Source of the DNA: Dyella sp. AtDHG13
Lineage (GTDB): Bacteria; Pseudomonadota; Gammaproteobacteria; Xanthomonadales; Rhodanobacteraceae
Direction: 5' to 3'
Length of the DNA: 64,000 bases
NCBI RefSeq assembly: GCF_003201105.1
Contig: NZ_QICJ01000006.1
Coordinates: 62,001 to 126,000 of the forward strand
Numbering within the stretch: position 1 is the first letter of the stretch; each line of letters opens with the position of its first letter. The position numbers and the translations under genes were made by a program. Below the pieces are notes generated by a model. That model saw only the letters and a list, made by a program, of their open reading frames with translations, was not told the DNA's origin and ran no database searches. This document shows positions 17,811-25,715 of this stretch, piece after piece.

Positions 17811-18299
17811 ATGGCTATTTCGCTGATTGCCGCGCTGGATGAGAACTTCGCCATTGGCCGCAAGGGCCAGTTGCCCTGGCACCTGCCGGACGACCTGCGC
17901 TGGTTCAAGGAGCTCACGCTCGGCAAGTACGTGCTGATGGGCTACAACACGGCCGTGGCCATCGGCCGGCCCCTGCCGGATCGCACCAACCTGGTGCTGA
18001 GCCGCAAGCACGAGGCGCCGTTTCCCGGCCAGATCACCGTGCGCTCCCTCGCCGAGGGTTATGCCCGCGCCGGCGGCACCGGCCTGATGGTGATCGGCGG
18101 CGGCGAGGTCTACACCGAGGCCCTGCCCAAGGCGCGACGCCTGTACCTCACCTGGGTCAACGCCGCGGTGGACGGGGCGGACACCTTCTTCCCTGGCGTG
18201 CATTTCAGTGACTGGACCGAGGTTTCCCGCGTGCATCACAAGAAGGACGAGACCCACGCCTACGACTTCGACATGGTCGAATACATCCGCAACGACTGA
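17811..18299 (+). CDS. folA: Dihydrofolate reductase
   Basis: A 162-residue enzyme that reduces dihydrofolate to tetrahydrofolate with NADPH. It has the N-terminal SLIAALDENFAIG, the substrate loop LPWHLPDDLRWFK (the conserved Asp is in HLPDDL) and the NADPH-binding MVIGGGEVYTEAL. The start at 17811 (MAISL) is set by homology. The frame is open upstream to 17694, but that sequence is arginine- and glycine-rich and unlike the family. The 151-base gap after thyA shows no clear promoter. Confidence 0.95.
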   Translation: MAISLIAALDENFAIGRKGQLPWHLPDDLRWFKELTLGKYVLMGYNTAVAIGRPLPDRTNLVLSRKHEAPFPGQITVRSLAEGYARAGGTGLMVIGGGEVYTEALPKARRLYLTWVNAAVDGADTFFPGVHFSDWTEVSRVHHKKDETHAYDFDMVEYIRND

Positions 18300-18311
18300 G
18301 CGGATCAGCGC

Positions 18312-19265
18312 ATGACCGCTCCGACGGCCGGCGCCATGCACGTCATGGCCGGCGTCATGCTGGACGCCCAGGGGCGCGTGCTGCTGGCGCAACGCCCCCC
18401 GGGCAAGCACCTGGCGGGCCTGTGGGAATTTCCCGGCGGAAAGCTGGAGGCGGGCGAGGCGCCCGCCGATGGCCTGGTGCGCGAGCTTCAGGAAGAGCTT
18501 GGCATCGATGCGGCCATCGGCGAGCCACTGATTCGCGTGCCCTGGCGCTACGGCGAGCGCTCGCTGCTGCTGGATGCGCGTGTAGTGCGCTCCTGGCGGG
18601 GCCAGCCGGCCTCCTTGGACGGGCAGGCGCTGCGATGGTGCGCCCCTGCCGCCGTCGACCTGAACCTGCTTGCGCCGGCGGATCGGCACATCCTGCGCGC
18701 ACTTCAGCTGCCGGCACGCTATGCCATCACGGCGGATGTGCCCGTGGAGGAAACCGGGGAGTGGAGCCGGCGCATTCGCGGCGCCATCGCCGCCGGCGAG
18801 CGGATGATCCTCCTGCGCTTTCCCCAATGGCCTGTGGCACAGGTGCGGGCGCTGGCTGCCGAACTGTTGCCCGAGGCGCGCGACCGCGGCACGCATCTGC
18901 TGCTGAGCGGCGATGTCGACGGCGCGCTGGCCTTGGGCGAGGGCGTGGGTGTACAGCTCAAGGCCGCGCAATTGGCGACTTTCCACGCCCGGCCGCTGCC
19001 ACTCACGCAATGGGTCGGCGCGAGCTGCCACCGCGACGATGAGCTTGAGCAGGCCCAGGAAGTCGCGGACTTCGCCACCTTGTCGCCCGTCGCCGCCACG
19101 GCGACACATCCTGGCGTCACGCCCATGGGCTGGGCGGCCTTCGAGGCGCGGGTCAGCGGGTCGGCCTTGCCGGTCTATGCGCTAGGCGGGATGAGCCTGG
19201 CGTTGCTCGACACGGCGAGAGCGGCGGGCGGGCAGGGCGTGGCGGGTATCCGCGGCTTCTGGTGA
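18312..19265 (+). CDS. mutT: MutT-type Nudix hydrolase fused to a ThiE-like domain
   Basis: A 317-residue two-domain protein. The N-terminal half is a MutT/8-oxo-dGTP diphosphatase: the Nudix box spans residues 42-64 with GGKLEAGE and RELQEELGI in the GX5EX7REUXEEXGU pattern, preceded by LAGLWEFPGG. The C-terminal half (about 180-317) resembles thiamine-phosphate synthase, with VGASCHRDDELEQA and LPVYALGGMSLALL. The same fusion is known in other gammaproteobacteria; its thiamine-like domain has no proven activity. The N-terminal domain should remove 8-oxo-dGTP and limit A:T to C:G mutation. It follows folA by 12 bases. Confidence 0.9.
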   Translation: MTAPTAGAMHVMAGVMLDAQGRVLLAQRPPGKHLAGLWEFPGGKLEAGEAPADGLVRELQEELGIDAAIGEPLIRVPWRYGERSLLLDARVVRSWRGQPASLDGQALRWCAPAAVDLNLLAPADRHILRALQLPARYAITADVPVEETGEWSRRIRGAIAAGERMILLRFPQWPVAQVRALAAELLPEARDRGTHLLLSGDVDGALALGEGVGVQLKAAQLATFHARPLPLTQWVGASCHRDDELEQAQEVADFATLSPVAATATHPGVTPMGWAAFEARVSGSALPVYALGGMSLALLDTARAAGGQGVAGIRGFW

Positions 19266-19266
19266 T

Positions 19267-19890
19267 TCAGCGTTTCGCGTGCGCGAACGCCAGATAGCGC
19301 GCGTGCAGTTCGGCCACGGCCCGGTCGAGAGCGGATTCGTCGCCACTGTTCTCGATCACGTCGTGGGCGAGCGACAGCCGCTGTTCGCGCCGTGCCTGGC
19401 GTTCGATCATCCGGCGGGCCAGGGCCTCGTCGATGCCATCGCGCTGCATGAGGCGTTGCAGTTGCAGCGATTCGGGCGCGTCAACGACGAGGATGCGATC
19501 CACCCATCGATAGTGATCGTGGTTCTCGGCGAACAGGGGAATGGCGAGAAGGCAGTAGGGGCCATCGTCCGCCTGCACGCGCTCGCGCAACCATGCCCGC
19601 ACGCGCGGGTGCGTGATGGCTTCCAGCGCAAGTCGTTCCGCGTCGTTGCCGAACACGCGCTGGCGCATCGAGGCGCGATCGAGCGCGCCGCCGGCGTCGA
19701 GCACCTCGGGGCCGAAGTGGGCTGCAATGGCGGCCAGCCCTTCCGAACCCGGCGCGACGACCTCACGGGCGGCGACGTCAGCGTCGTAGACATGGATGCC
19801 CAATGCTTCGAACCGCCGGGAGACCGCGCTCTTGCCCGCGGCGATGCCGCCGGTCAGCGCGACAACGTAACCCGGATGGGGCGAGGTCAT
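19267..19890 (-). CDS. coaE: Dephospho-CoA kinase
   Basis: A 207-residue P-loop kinase for the last step of CoA synthesis, phosphorylating the ribose 3'-hydroxyl of dephospho-CoA. Walker A is GGIAAGKS at 14-21, followed by GIHVYDADVAAREVV, the ITHPRVRAWLRER segment and the lid region RMIERQARREQR. Its ATG overlaps the pilD stop by 4 bases (ATGA), so the two are translationally coupled. The pilD-coaE pair is common in gammaproteobacteria. The stop codon lies 1 base from the convergent mutT gene. Confidence 0.95.
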   Translation of the reverse strand: MTSPHPGYVVALTGGIAAGKSAVSRRFEALGIHVYDADVAAREVVAPGSEGLAAIAAHFGPEVLDAGGALDRASMRQRVFGNDAERLALEAITHPRVRAWLRERVQADDGPYCLLAIPLFAENHDHYRWVDRILVVDAPESLQLQRLMQRDGIDEALARRMIERQARREQRLSLAHDVIENSGDESALDRAVAELHARYLAFAHAKR

Positions 19891-20744
19891 GACAGTCCGG
19901 TCAGCTGCATGTACTGCTGCATCAGCCAACCGCCGGCCACAAACCACACCCAGCCCGCCGCGGCGATGAAGGGGCCGAAGGGCATGGGGATGTCGCGACC
20001 GTGCTTGCGCAGCGCAATCAGGCTGCCGCCGACAATGGCGCCAATGAACGAGGAAAGCAGGATCACCGGCAGCAGAGCCGTCGGCCCCATCCATGCGCCC
20101 AATGCGGCGAGCAGCTTGAAATCGCCGTAGCCCATGCCCTCCTTGCCGGTGAGCAACTTGAACAGCCAATACACGCTCCACAGGCTGAGGTAGCCAATGG
20201 CGGCGCCGAGAATGGCCGTGCCGGGAAGCACGAACATCGGCAACAGGCTGAGCAGCAGGCCCAGCCACAGCAGCGGGTAATTCAGCTGGTCAGGCAGGTA
20301 CTGGGTGCGAAAATCGATGCCGGCGAGCGCGATGAGCATCCAGGTAAAGACCAGACCGGCGAGCGCCATCCAGGTTGGGCCGAACTTCCAGACGATCACC
20401 GCGCTGGCCACGCCGCTCAGCAGCTCGACCAGCGGGTACTGGATGGAAATCGGCGCCTTGCAATAGCGGCAGCGTCCGCCCAGCAGCAGCCAGCCGAACA
20501 GGGGAATGTTGTCGTGGATCGCGAGCGGATGCTTGCAGTGCGGGCAGTGGGACGGCTCACGCACGATGCCGGGTGGCAGGCTCTGGCCGTCGGGCTCCAT
20601 GGCCAGCGTATCGAAGGCATCCAGCCGCCATTGCGCCATGAGGCGCGCGGGCAGGCGCAGGATCACCACATTCAGGAAACTGCCCACCAGCAGGCCGAGC
20701 ACGCCGGCGGCAAGGATCCAGGCCCAGAGGGGAAGTGCGAGCAT
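19887..20744 (-). CDS. pilD: Type IV prepilin peptidase/N-methyltransferase
   Basis: A 285-residue inner-membrane aspartyl protease that cleaves prepilins after glycine and methylates the new N-terminal phenylalanine. The cytoplasmic loop has the two CxxC zinc pairs Cys67/Cys70 and Cys92/Cys95. The catalytic aspartates are Asp144 in AGIDFRTQYLPD and Asp208 in GMGYGDFKLLAALGAWMG. Its substrates probably include the two pilins encoded at 36585 and 37151. A terminator separates it from pilC, so it may have its own promoter in the 65-base gap. Confidence 0.95.
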   Translation of the reverse strand: MLALPLWAWILAAGVLGLLVGSFLNVVILRLPARLMAQWRLDAFDTLAMEPDGQSLPPGIVREPSHCPHCKHPLAIHDNIPLFGWLLLGGRCRYCKAPISIQYPLVELLSGVASAVIVWKFGPTWMALAGLVFTWMLIALAGIDFRTQYLPDQLNYPLLWLGLLLSLLPMFVLPGTAILGAAIGYLSLWSVYWLFKLLTGKEGMGYGDFKLLAALGAWMGPTALLPVILLSSFIGAIVGGSLIALRKHGRDIPMPFGPFIAAAGWVWFVAGGWLMQQYMQLTGLS

Positions 20745-20762
20745 GCGAACATCCGAAGGCTA

Positions 20763-20794
20763 TAAAAAAGCCCCTCTCCCGGCGGGAGAGGGGC
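20763..20794 (-). terminator. Rho-independent terminator between pilC and pilD
   Basis: On the minus strand the stem GCCCCTCTCCC/GGGAGAGGGGC is followed by six T residues, 16 bases after the pilC stop. It should end most pilC transcripts before pilD. Confidence 0.85.
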
Positions 20795-20809
20795 CTGACG
20801 TCCAAGAGC

Positions 20810-22072
20810 TTACACGGTGCTGGCGAGCTTGAAGATCGGCAGATAGAGCGAAATCACCATGCCGCCGACGAGCACGCCTAGGATCACCATGATCAGCGGT
20901 TCGAGCAGCGTGGAGAGCGTATCGACCGCGTTGTTCACCTCTTCTTCGTAGAACTCGGCGACCTTGAAGAGCATGTGATCGAGTGCACCCGATTCTTCGC
21001 CGATGGCCGTCATCTGCACGACCATGTTCGGGAACAGCCCAGTCTGCCGCATCGACAGCTGCAGCTGATGGCCAACCGCCACGTCCTCGCGCATCTGCTT
21101 GACGGCATCGCCGTAGACCACACTGCCCGTCGCGCCGGCTACCGCGTCCATGGCCTCCACCAGGGGCACGCCCGCGCGGAATGTCACGCCCAAGGTGCGC
21201 GCGAAGCGGGCAATGGCGGACTGCCGGAGGATGCTGCCGATAACCGGCACTTTCAGCATCACGCGATCAAGGAAGTGCGCAAACTTGACGGAGCGCTTCT
21301 TGGCCATCACCAGCGCGACGATGCTGCCGATGATGCCGCCAACGACCAGCCACCAATAGGACTTCATGAACTCGGAGGCGCTGATGACGATCTGCGTGGG
21401 TGCGGGAAGCTCGGCACCGGCGTCCTTGAAGGTCTGCGCGAACACCGGCACCACGAAGAGCAGCATGATCATGCTGACCAGCAGCGCCACGGCCAACACC
21501 ATGACAGGATAGAACAGGGCCTTCTTGATCTTGGCCTTGATGGCTTCCGTGCGTTCCTTGTAGGTGGCCACGGTGTCCAGTACCGAGTCGAGCACACCGG
21601 AAGCCTCGCCCGCATGCACCAGGTTTCGATACAGCTCGTCGAACTGCACGGGATACTTGCCCAGCGCCTCGTGGAGCGCGGAACCGCCCTCGATGGTCTG
21701 CTTGACGTCCGTCAGCATGTTCTTGAAGCGGATGTTCTTCTGGCCGTCCGCGATGATGTCGAAGGCCTGCACCATCGGCACGCCGGAGGCCATCATGGTG
21801 GCGATCTGGCGGCTGAAGATGGCGACATCGCGGGGCTTGACCGTGCTGCCGGAGGCGCCGAACAGCGGCTTGCCGCGTTCCTTCACTGTCTGCGGGTTCA
21901 TGCCCTGACGGCGCAATTCGGCCTTGACGAGCGAGGCGTTCTTGGCCGCCATGTCGCCCTTCATGCGCTTGCCGCGCTTGTCCAGCGCCACCCAGTCGTA
22001 GGTGGTCAGCTTGCTGATCTCCGCGCGCTGGGCGCCAATCGACTTGACGTTTTTAGCGGTGGCCGCAGCCAT
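20810..22072 (-). CDS. pilC: Type IV pilus inner-membrane platform protein
   Basis: A 420-residue GspF/PilC-family protein with two repeated T2SSF domains (about 85-210 and 290-410) and three membrane helices. The family motifs GVPMVQAFDIIADGQ and GALHEALGKYPVQFDELYRNLVHAGE are in the first domain; GVPLVEAMDAVAGATG and PNMVVQMTAIGEESGALD are in the second. It couples the PilB ATPase in the cytoplasm to pilus assembly. It lies between pilB (159 bases upstream) and pilD; no strong sigma-54 site was found in the gap before it. Confidence 0.95.
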   Translation of the reverse strand: MAAATAKNVKSIGAQRAEISKLTTYDWVALDKRGKRMKGDMAAKNASLVKAELRRQGMNPQTVKERGKPLFGASGSTVKPRDVAIFSRQIATMMASGVPMVQAFDIIADGQKNIRFKNMLTDVKQTIEGGSALHEALGKYPVQFDELYRNLVHAGEASGVLDSVLDTVATYKERTEAIKAKIKKALFYPVMVLAVALLVSMIMLLFVVPVFAQTFKDAGAELPAPTQIVISASEFMKSYWWLVVGGIIGSIVALVMAKKRSVKFAHFLDRVMLKVPVIGSILRQSAIARFARTLGVTFRAGVPLVEAMDAVAGATGSVVYGDAVKQMREDVAVGHQLQLSMRQTGLFPNMVVQMTAIGEESGALDHMLFKVAEFYEEEVNNAVDTLSTLLEPLIMVILGVLVGGMVISLYLPIFKLASTV

Positions 22073-22230
22073 GGCATTTTCCCCCTGCTGGTACGGTCGG
22101 GCCGCCTCAGGATGGCGACCGTCTAATCGATACAGCTTAAGTCATTCCCCTAGGTCAATTCGTGGCACCTGACGCAACTTCGGTGCGACGGACAGCCCAT
22201 CCCCGCGGCGGCCGGACCGCCGTCGGTGCT

Positions 22231-23952
22231 TCAGTCCTTCGTGACGCGGTCGATTTCGGCCAGGCTGGTCACGCCCTTCTTGACCTTGAGCAGTGCCGAG
22301 TCACGCAGGTCGTTCACGCCGGCTTTCCTGGCCGCTTCGCCGATCTGCAGCGTGTTGCCGCCCTGCAGGATGATCTTCTGGATCTCCTCCAGCATGGGCA
22401 TCACCTGGTAGATACCCACGCGGCCCTTGTAGCCTTCGTTGCAGTTGTCGCAACCCACGGCTTCGTAGATGGTAAGGCCGGCGTCGATATCCGCCTGGGT
22501 GAAGCCCGCGTCCAGCAAGGCCTGTGGCGGCAGGTTCATCGGCCGCTTACAGTCGTGCAGGCGGCGGGCCAGTCGTTGGGCAATCACCAGGGTGACCGAC
22601 GAGGTGATGTTGTAGGGCGCGATGCCCATGTTCATCAGGCGGGAGATGGTCTGCGGAGCGTCATTCGTGTGCAGGGTGGAGAGCACCATGTGGCCCGTCT
22701 GCGCCGCCTTGATGGCGATCTCGGCGGTTTCCAGGTCGCGGATTTCGCCCACCATGATCACGTCCGGGTCCTGACGCAGGAACGAGCGCAGGGCGGCGGC
22801 GAAGGTCATGCCGCGCTTGGTGTTCTGCTGAACCTGGTTGATGCCCTCGACGCGGATTTCCACCGGGTCTTCCACCGTGGAGATATTGCGCTCGGCGGTG
22901 TTGAGGATATTGAGCGCCGTGTACAGCGACACCGTCTTGCCCGAGCCGGTGGGGCCGGTGACCAGCACCATGCCGTAGGGCTTGTGGATGGCGCTGAGGT
23001 AAAGCTGTTTCTGCTCGTCCTCGTAGCCCAGGGCATCGATGCCCAGCTTGGCCGCCGAGCCGTCGAGGATACGCAGCACGATCTTCTCGCCGAACAGCGT
23101 GGGCAGGGTGCTCACGCGGAAGTCGACCGAGCGGCTCTTGGACAGGTTGAGCTTGATGCGGCCGTCCTGCGGCACGCGGCGCTCGGCGATGTCCAGGCCG
23201 GACATCACCTTGATGCGCGAGGCAATGCGCGAGGCGAGCTTCATCGGCGGGCTGGCAACGGCGCGCAGCATGCCGTCCATGCGCAGGCGCACGCGGTACT
23301 GCGTCTCGAACGGCTCGAAATGGATGTCGGACGCGCCGCGCTTGATGGCGTCGACCAGGATCTTGTTGACGAACTTGACGACAGGTGCATCGTCATTCGC
23401 GGTAGCATCGATACCGGTGGATTCGGCCTCGTCGTCGCCGCCCTCCAGCGATAGCTCGTCGAACTCCCCGCCGCCCATGTCAGGCACCGCATTGCCCAGG
23501 GCGGTAAGCGCGGTTTCGATCACCTTCAGCAGCTGGCCCCGCTCGACCAGGATCGGCTCCACCATGCAGTTGGAGTGGAACTTGATTTCATCCAGTGCAT
23601 GCGACTGCATGGGGTCGGCGATGCCGACGAACAGGCGCTTGCCGCGCTTGAACAGCGGCAATGCATGATGCTTGTTGATCAGCGCCTCGCTGATCAGGCT
23701 CACCGGCATGTTGGCGGTCGCCAGTGCGCTGACATCCATCATCGGCATGCCGAACTCGTCGGATGCGATGCGGGTGAGCCGCGCGCTTTCGACCAGGTTG
23801 TTATCCAGCAGCCAGGCCGTGAGCGAGGTCTTGCTCTGGGTCGATTCGGCGACTGCCCGGCGCACGTCGGCCTCGGGCAGCACATCTTCCGATACCAGCC
23901 TGCGCGCGAGGCCGGTGAGGCCCGCGAGCGACGGTTGCATTAGCGTTGACAT
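22231..23952 (-). CDS. pilB: Type IV pilus assembly ATPase
   Basis: A 573-residue secretion ATPase that powers pilus extension. The N-terminal MshEN/T2SSE domain (about 1-150) is followed by an acidic linker and the ATPase core. Walker A is GPTGSGKT at 333-340; the Asp box, the Walker B in QDPDVIMVGEIRDLETAE and the His box with MVLSTLHTNDAPQT follow. A cysteine motif GCDNCNEGYKGRVGIYQ near the C-terminus is the metal-binding element of PilB. A sigma-54 promoter candidate lies at 24091-24106. The neighbouring pilin and accessory genes are 12 kb away, across the glycan island. Confidence 0.95.
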   Translation of the reverse strand: MSTLMQPSLAGLTGLARRLVSEDVLPEADVRRAVAESTQSKTSLTAWLLDNNLVESARLTRIASDEFGMPMMDVSALATANMPVSLISEALINKHHALPLFKRGKRLFVGIADPMQSHALDEIKFHSNCMVEPILVERGQLLKVIETALTALGNAVPDMGGGEFDELSLEGGDDEAESTGIDATANDDAPVVKFVNKILVDAIKRGASDIHFEPFETQYRVRLRMDGMLRAVASPPMKLASRIASRIKVMSGLDIAERRVPQDGRIKLNLSKSRSVDFRVSTLPTLFGEKIVLRILDGSAAKLGIDALGYEDEQKQLYLSAIHKPYGMVLVTGPTGSGKTVSLYTALNILNTAERNISTVEDPVEIRVEGINQVQQNTKRGMTFAAALRSFLRQDPDVIMVGEIRDLETAEIAIKAAQTGHMVLSTLHTNDAPQTISRLMNMGIAPYNITSSVTLVIAQRLARRLHDCKRPMNLPPQALLDAGFTQADIDAGLTIYEAVGCDNCNEGYKGRVGIYQVMPMLEEIQKIILQGGNTLQIGEAARKAGVNDLRDSALLKVKKGVTSLAEIDRVTKD

Positions 23953-24090
23953 GGCGATACGGTCCAGCCCCCTGATGGGAAGGGAATTTACCCCAGTTGC
24001 GGGGGTGGGTCACCTGCCGGGATCAGGGCATGGGCCCGGGAGTGATGGGGCGCACAGATCACTAATGCATCCGGCGCCAAGGCTTGGGCA

Positions 24091-24106
24091 TGCAACACAT
24101 GTGCCT
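24091..24106 (-). promoter_or_regulatory. Sigma-54 promoter candidate for pilB
   Basis: The minus strand reads AGGCACATGTGTTGCA, with GG and GC exactly 10 bases apart (consensus TGGCAC-N5-TTGCA). It is 139 bases upstream of the pilB ATG. Type IV pilus genes are classic RpoN/PilR targets, and both pilin genes here carry similar sites. Confidence 0.6.
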
Positions 24107-24179
24107 TCCGATCACTGGCGTGGACGCCGCCGTGGGCTTGGGATAGAAAGACCGGCCACCTCGAAGAACCGGATCGTTC

Positions 24180-24626
24180 GTGACGCAGCCTGACACTTCC
24201 ACGCCCTTTCTGGTCTTTGGCGCGCCTCGTATCGAAGAGGATGAGATCGCCGAGGTCGAGGCCTGCCTGCGCTCGGGCTGGCTGGGCACCGGGCCGCGCG
24301 TGGCCCAGTTCGAGCAGGATTTCGCGCGCTGGCGCGGCGTGCAGGCCTCACAGGTGGTGGCGGTCAATTCCTGCACCGCGGCCCTGCACGTAGGCATGGC
24401 CGGATCCTTCCTGGCCATGAATACCCATCGCATCGGTAAGGGCGTCCACTACCTGTCGGTGCCCGAGCATCCCTATTACCAGCAGCGCTTCGGCTGGCGG
24501 CCCGACCAGTGGCCGGAAGCCATGCGCCTGGGGCGACAGACCGTGAGCTTGCCGCTGTCTCCGGCCATGTCCGATGGTGACGTGGAGCGGGTCATCGAGG
24601 CGGTTCGCTCTGTCCTTTTGGCCTGA
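24180..24626 (+). pseudogene. DegT/DnrJ/EryC1 sugar aminotransferase with a large in-frame internal deletion
   Basis: The 148-residue product joins the first about 75 residues of a PLP-dependent sugar aminotransferase (GAPRIEEDEIAEVEACLRSG, then VVAVNSCTAALHVGM) directly to its last about 70 (THRIGKGVHYLSVPEHPYY, then LGRQTVSLPLSP). The middle of the roughly 370-residue family, including the PLP-binding lysine, is missing, so it cannot be an active transaminase. The reading frame is kept across the join. It starts with GTG and is the first plus-strand gene of the glycan island, so the ancestral gene probably made an amino sugar for that locus. Confidence 0.85.
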
Positions 24627-24658
24627 AGCCGTCAAAATCGCCGGGCGTCCCGGGTTCG

Positions 24659-24690
24659 CTCACCGTCATCCGGCGAAACCTGGAATCCCG
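24659..24690. repeat. Degraded half copy of the dispersed palindromic repeat
   Basis: CTCACCGTCATCCGGCGAAACC then TGGAATCCCG resembles the left arm of the family but carries changes, and no right arm follows. It lies between the aminotransferase remnant and the GT2 gene. Confidence 0.35.
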
Positions 24691-24839
24691 CGACTTTAAG
24701 GCGCCAGGGAAGACCAAAGAGCGCTGCCACGACACAGCGTGATGTGACCCAGAGCCCGCAATTTCACGCGGGCCCGTGTTGGCCGCGGATTGGCGCAACA
24801 CTCAGGTTATGATGCCGGCTCACTCTCGGGGACACGCTT

Positions 24840-25694
24840 TTGAATCGCCTAAGCATCATCCTGCCCGCCAAAAACGAAGGAGCGGCGCTTAAGGATTTGT
24901 TGCCACGCCTGCGCCAGGCTCAACCCGCGGCAGAGATCATCGTGGTGGATGACGGTTCGACCGACGACACGCGGGACATCTGCACGGCAGCCGGCGTGAG
25001 CTGCCTGTCCTCGCCCTACTCCATGGGCAATGGCGCAGCGATCAAGCGCGGCGCCCGCGCCGCCAGCGGCGACGTGCTGGTATTCATGGATGGCGACGGC
25101 CAGCATGACCCGATGGACATCGCTCGGCTCCTGGAAAAGCTGGATCAGGGCTACGACATGGTCGTCGGCGCCCGCGACTGGAGCAGCCAGGCGGGCGTGG
25201 GTCGCGGAGTGGCCAATACCATCTACAACTGGCTGGCCACACGCATGACCGGGCACGTTGTGGCGGATCTGACGTCGGGTTATCGCGCAGTGCACGCCGA
25301 CAAATTCCGCGAATTCCTGCACCTGCTGCCCAACGGATTTTCCTATCCGACCACGAGCACCATGGCGTTTTTCCGAAGCGCGTACCCCGTGGCTTACGTG
25401 CCAATCACGGCGTCGCAGCGTGTGGGTAAGAGCCACATCAAGCCGCTGAAGGATGGTGTGCGTTTCTTGCTGATCATTTTCAAGATCGCGACGCTGTACT
25501 CGCCGTTGAAGCTGTTCGCGCCTGCAAGCGCCTTGTTCTTCCTGCTGGGTTGCGTCAACTACGCACGAACGTTCCTCGTGGATGGACGGCTGACGAACAT
25601 GAGCACGCTGATGTGGAGCGCGGCGGTGATCGTCTTCCTGATCGGTTTGGTTTCCGAGCAGATCACGTCGTTGATCTACCGGCGCGATGCGTGA
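24840..25694 (+). CDS. GT2 glycosyltransferase, dolichyl-phosphate-mannose-synthase-like
   Basis: A 284-residue inverting glycosyltransferase. The GT-A domain (1-200) has the N-terminal SIILPAKNEG, VVDDGSTDDT and the metal-binding region FMDGDGQHDPMDI. QRVGKSHIKPLKDGVRFLL and two C-terminal membrane helices (about 220-240, 255-275) are typical of GtrB/DPM1-type enzymes. These load one sugar from a nucleotide donor onto polyprenyl phosphate, making the donor used by GT-C enzymes. TTG start at 24840 with GGGGA about 8 bases upstream. It could feed the two GT-C proteins encoded at 32493-36525. Confidence 0.88.
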   Translation: MNRLSIILPAKNEGAALKDLLPRLRQAQPAAEIIVVDDGSTDDTRDICTAAGVSCLSSPYSMGNGAAIKRGARAASGDVLVFMDGDGQHDPMDIARLLEKLDQGYDMVVGARDWSSQAGVGRGVANTIYNWLATRMTGHVVADLTSGYRAVHADKFREFLHLLPNGFSYPTTSTMAFFRSAYPVAYVPITASQRVGKSHIKPLKDGVRFLLIIFKIATLYSPLKLFAPASALFFLLGCVNYARTFLVDGRLTNMSTLMWSAAVIVFLIGLVSEQITSLIYRRDA

Positions 25695-25715
25695 CCTGAC
25701 CTGCGTGTTGCAGTC

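Noticed and set aside
22110-22160. A GG-N10-GC spaced sequence upstream of pilC as a third-gene sigma-54 promoter
   Set aside because: Apart from the two dinucleotides it departs strongly from the consensus (AAGC in place of TTGC, no TGGCA).
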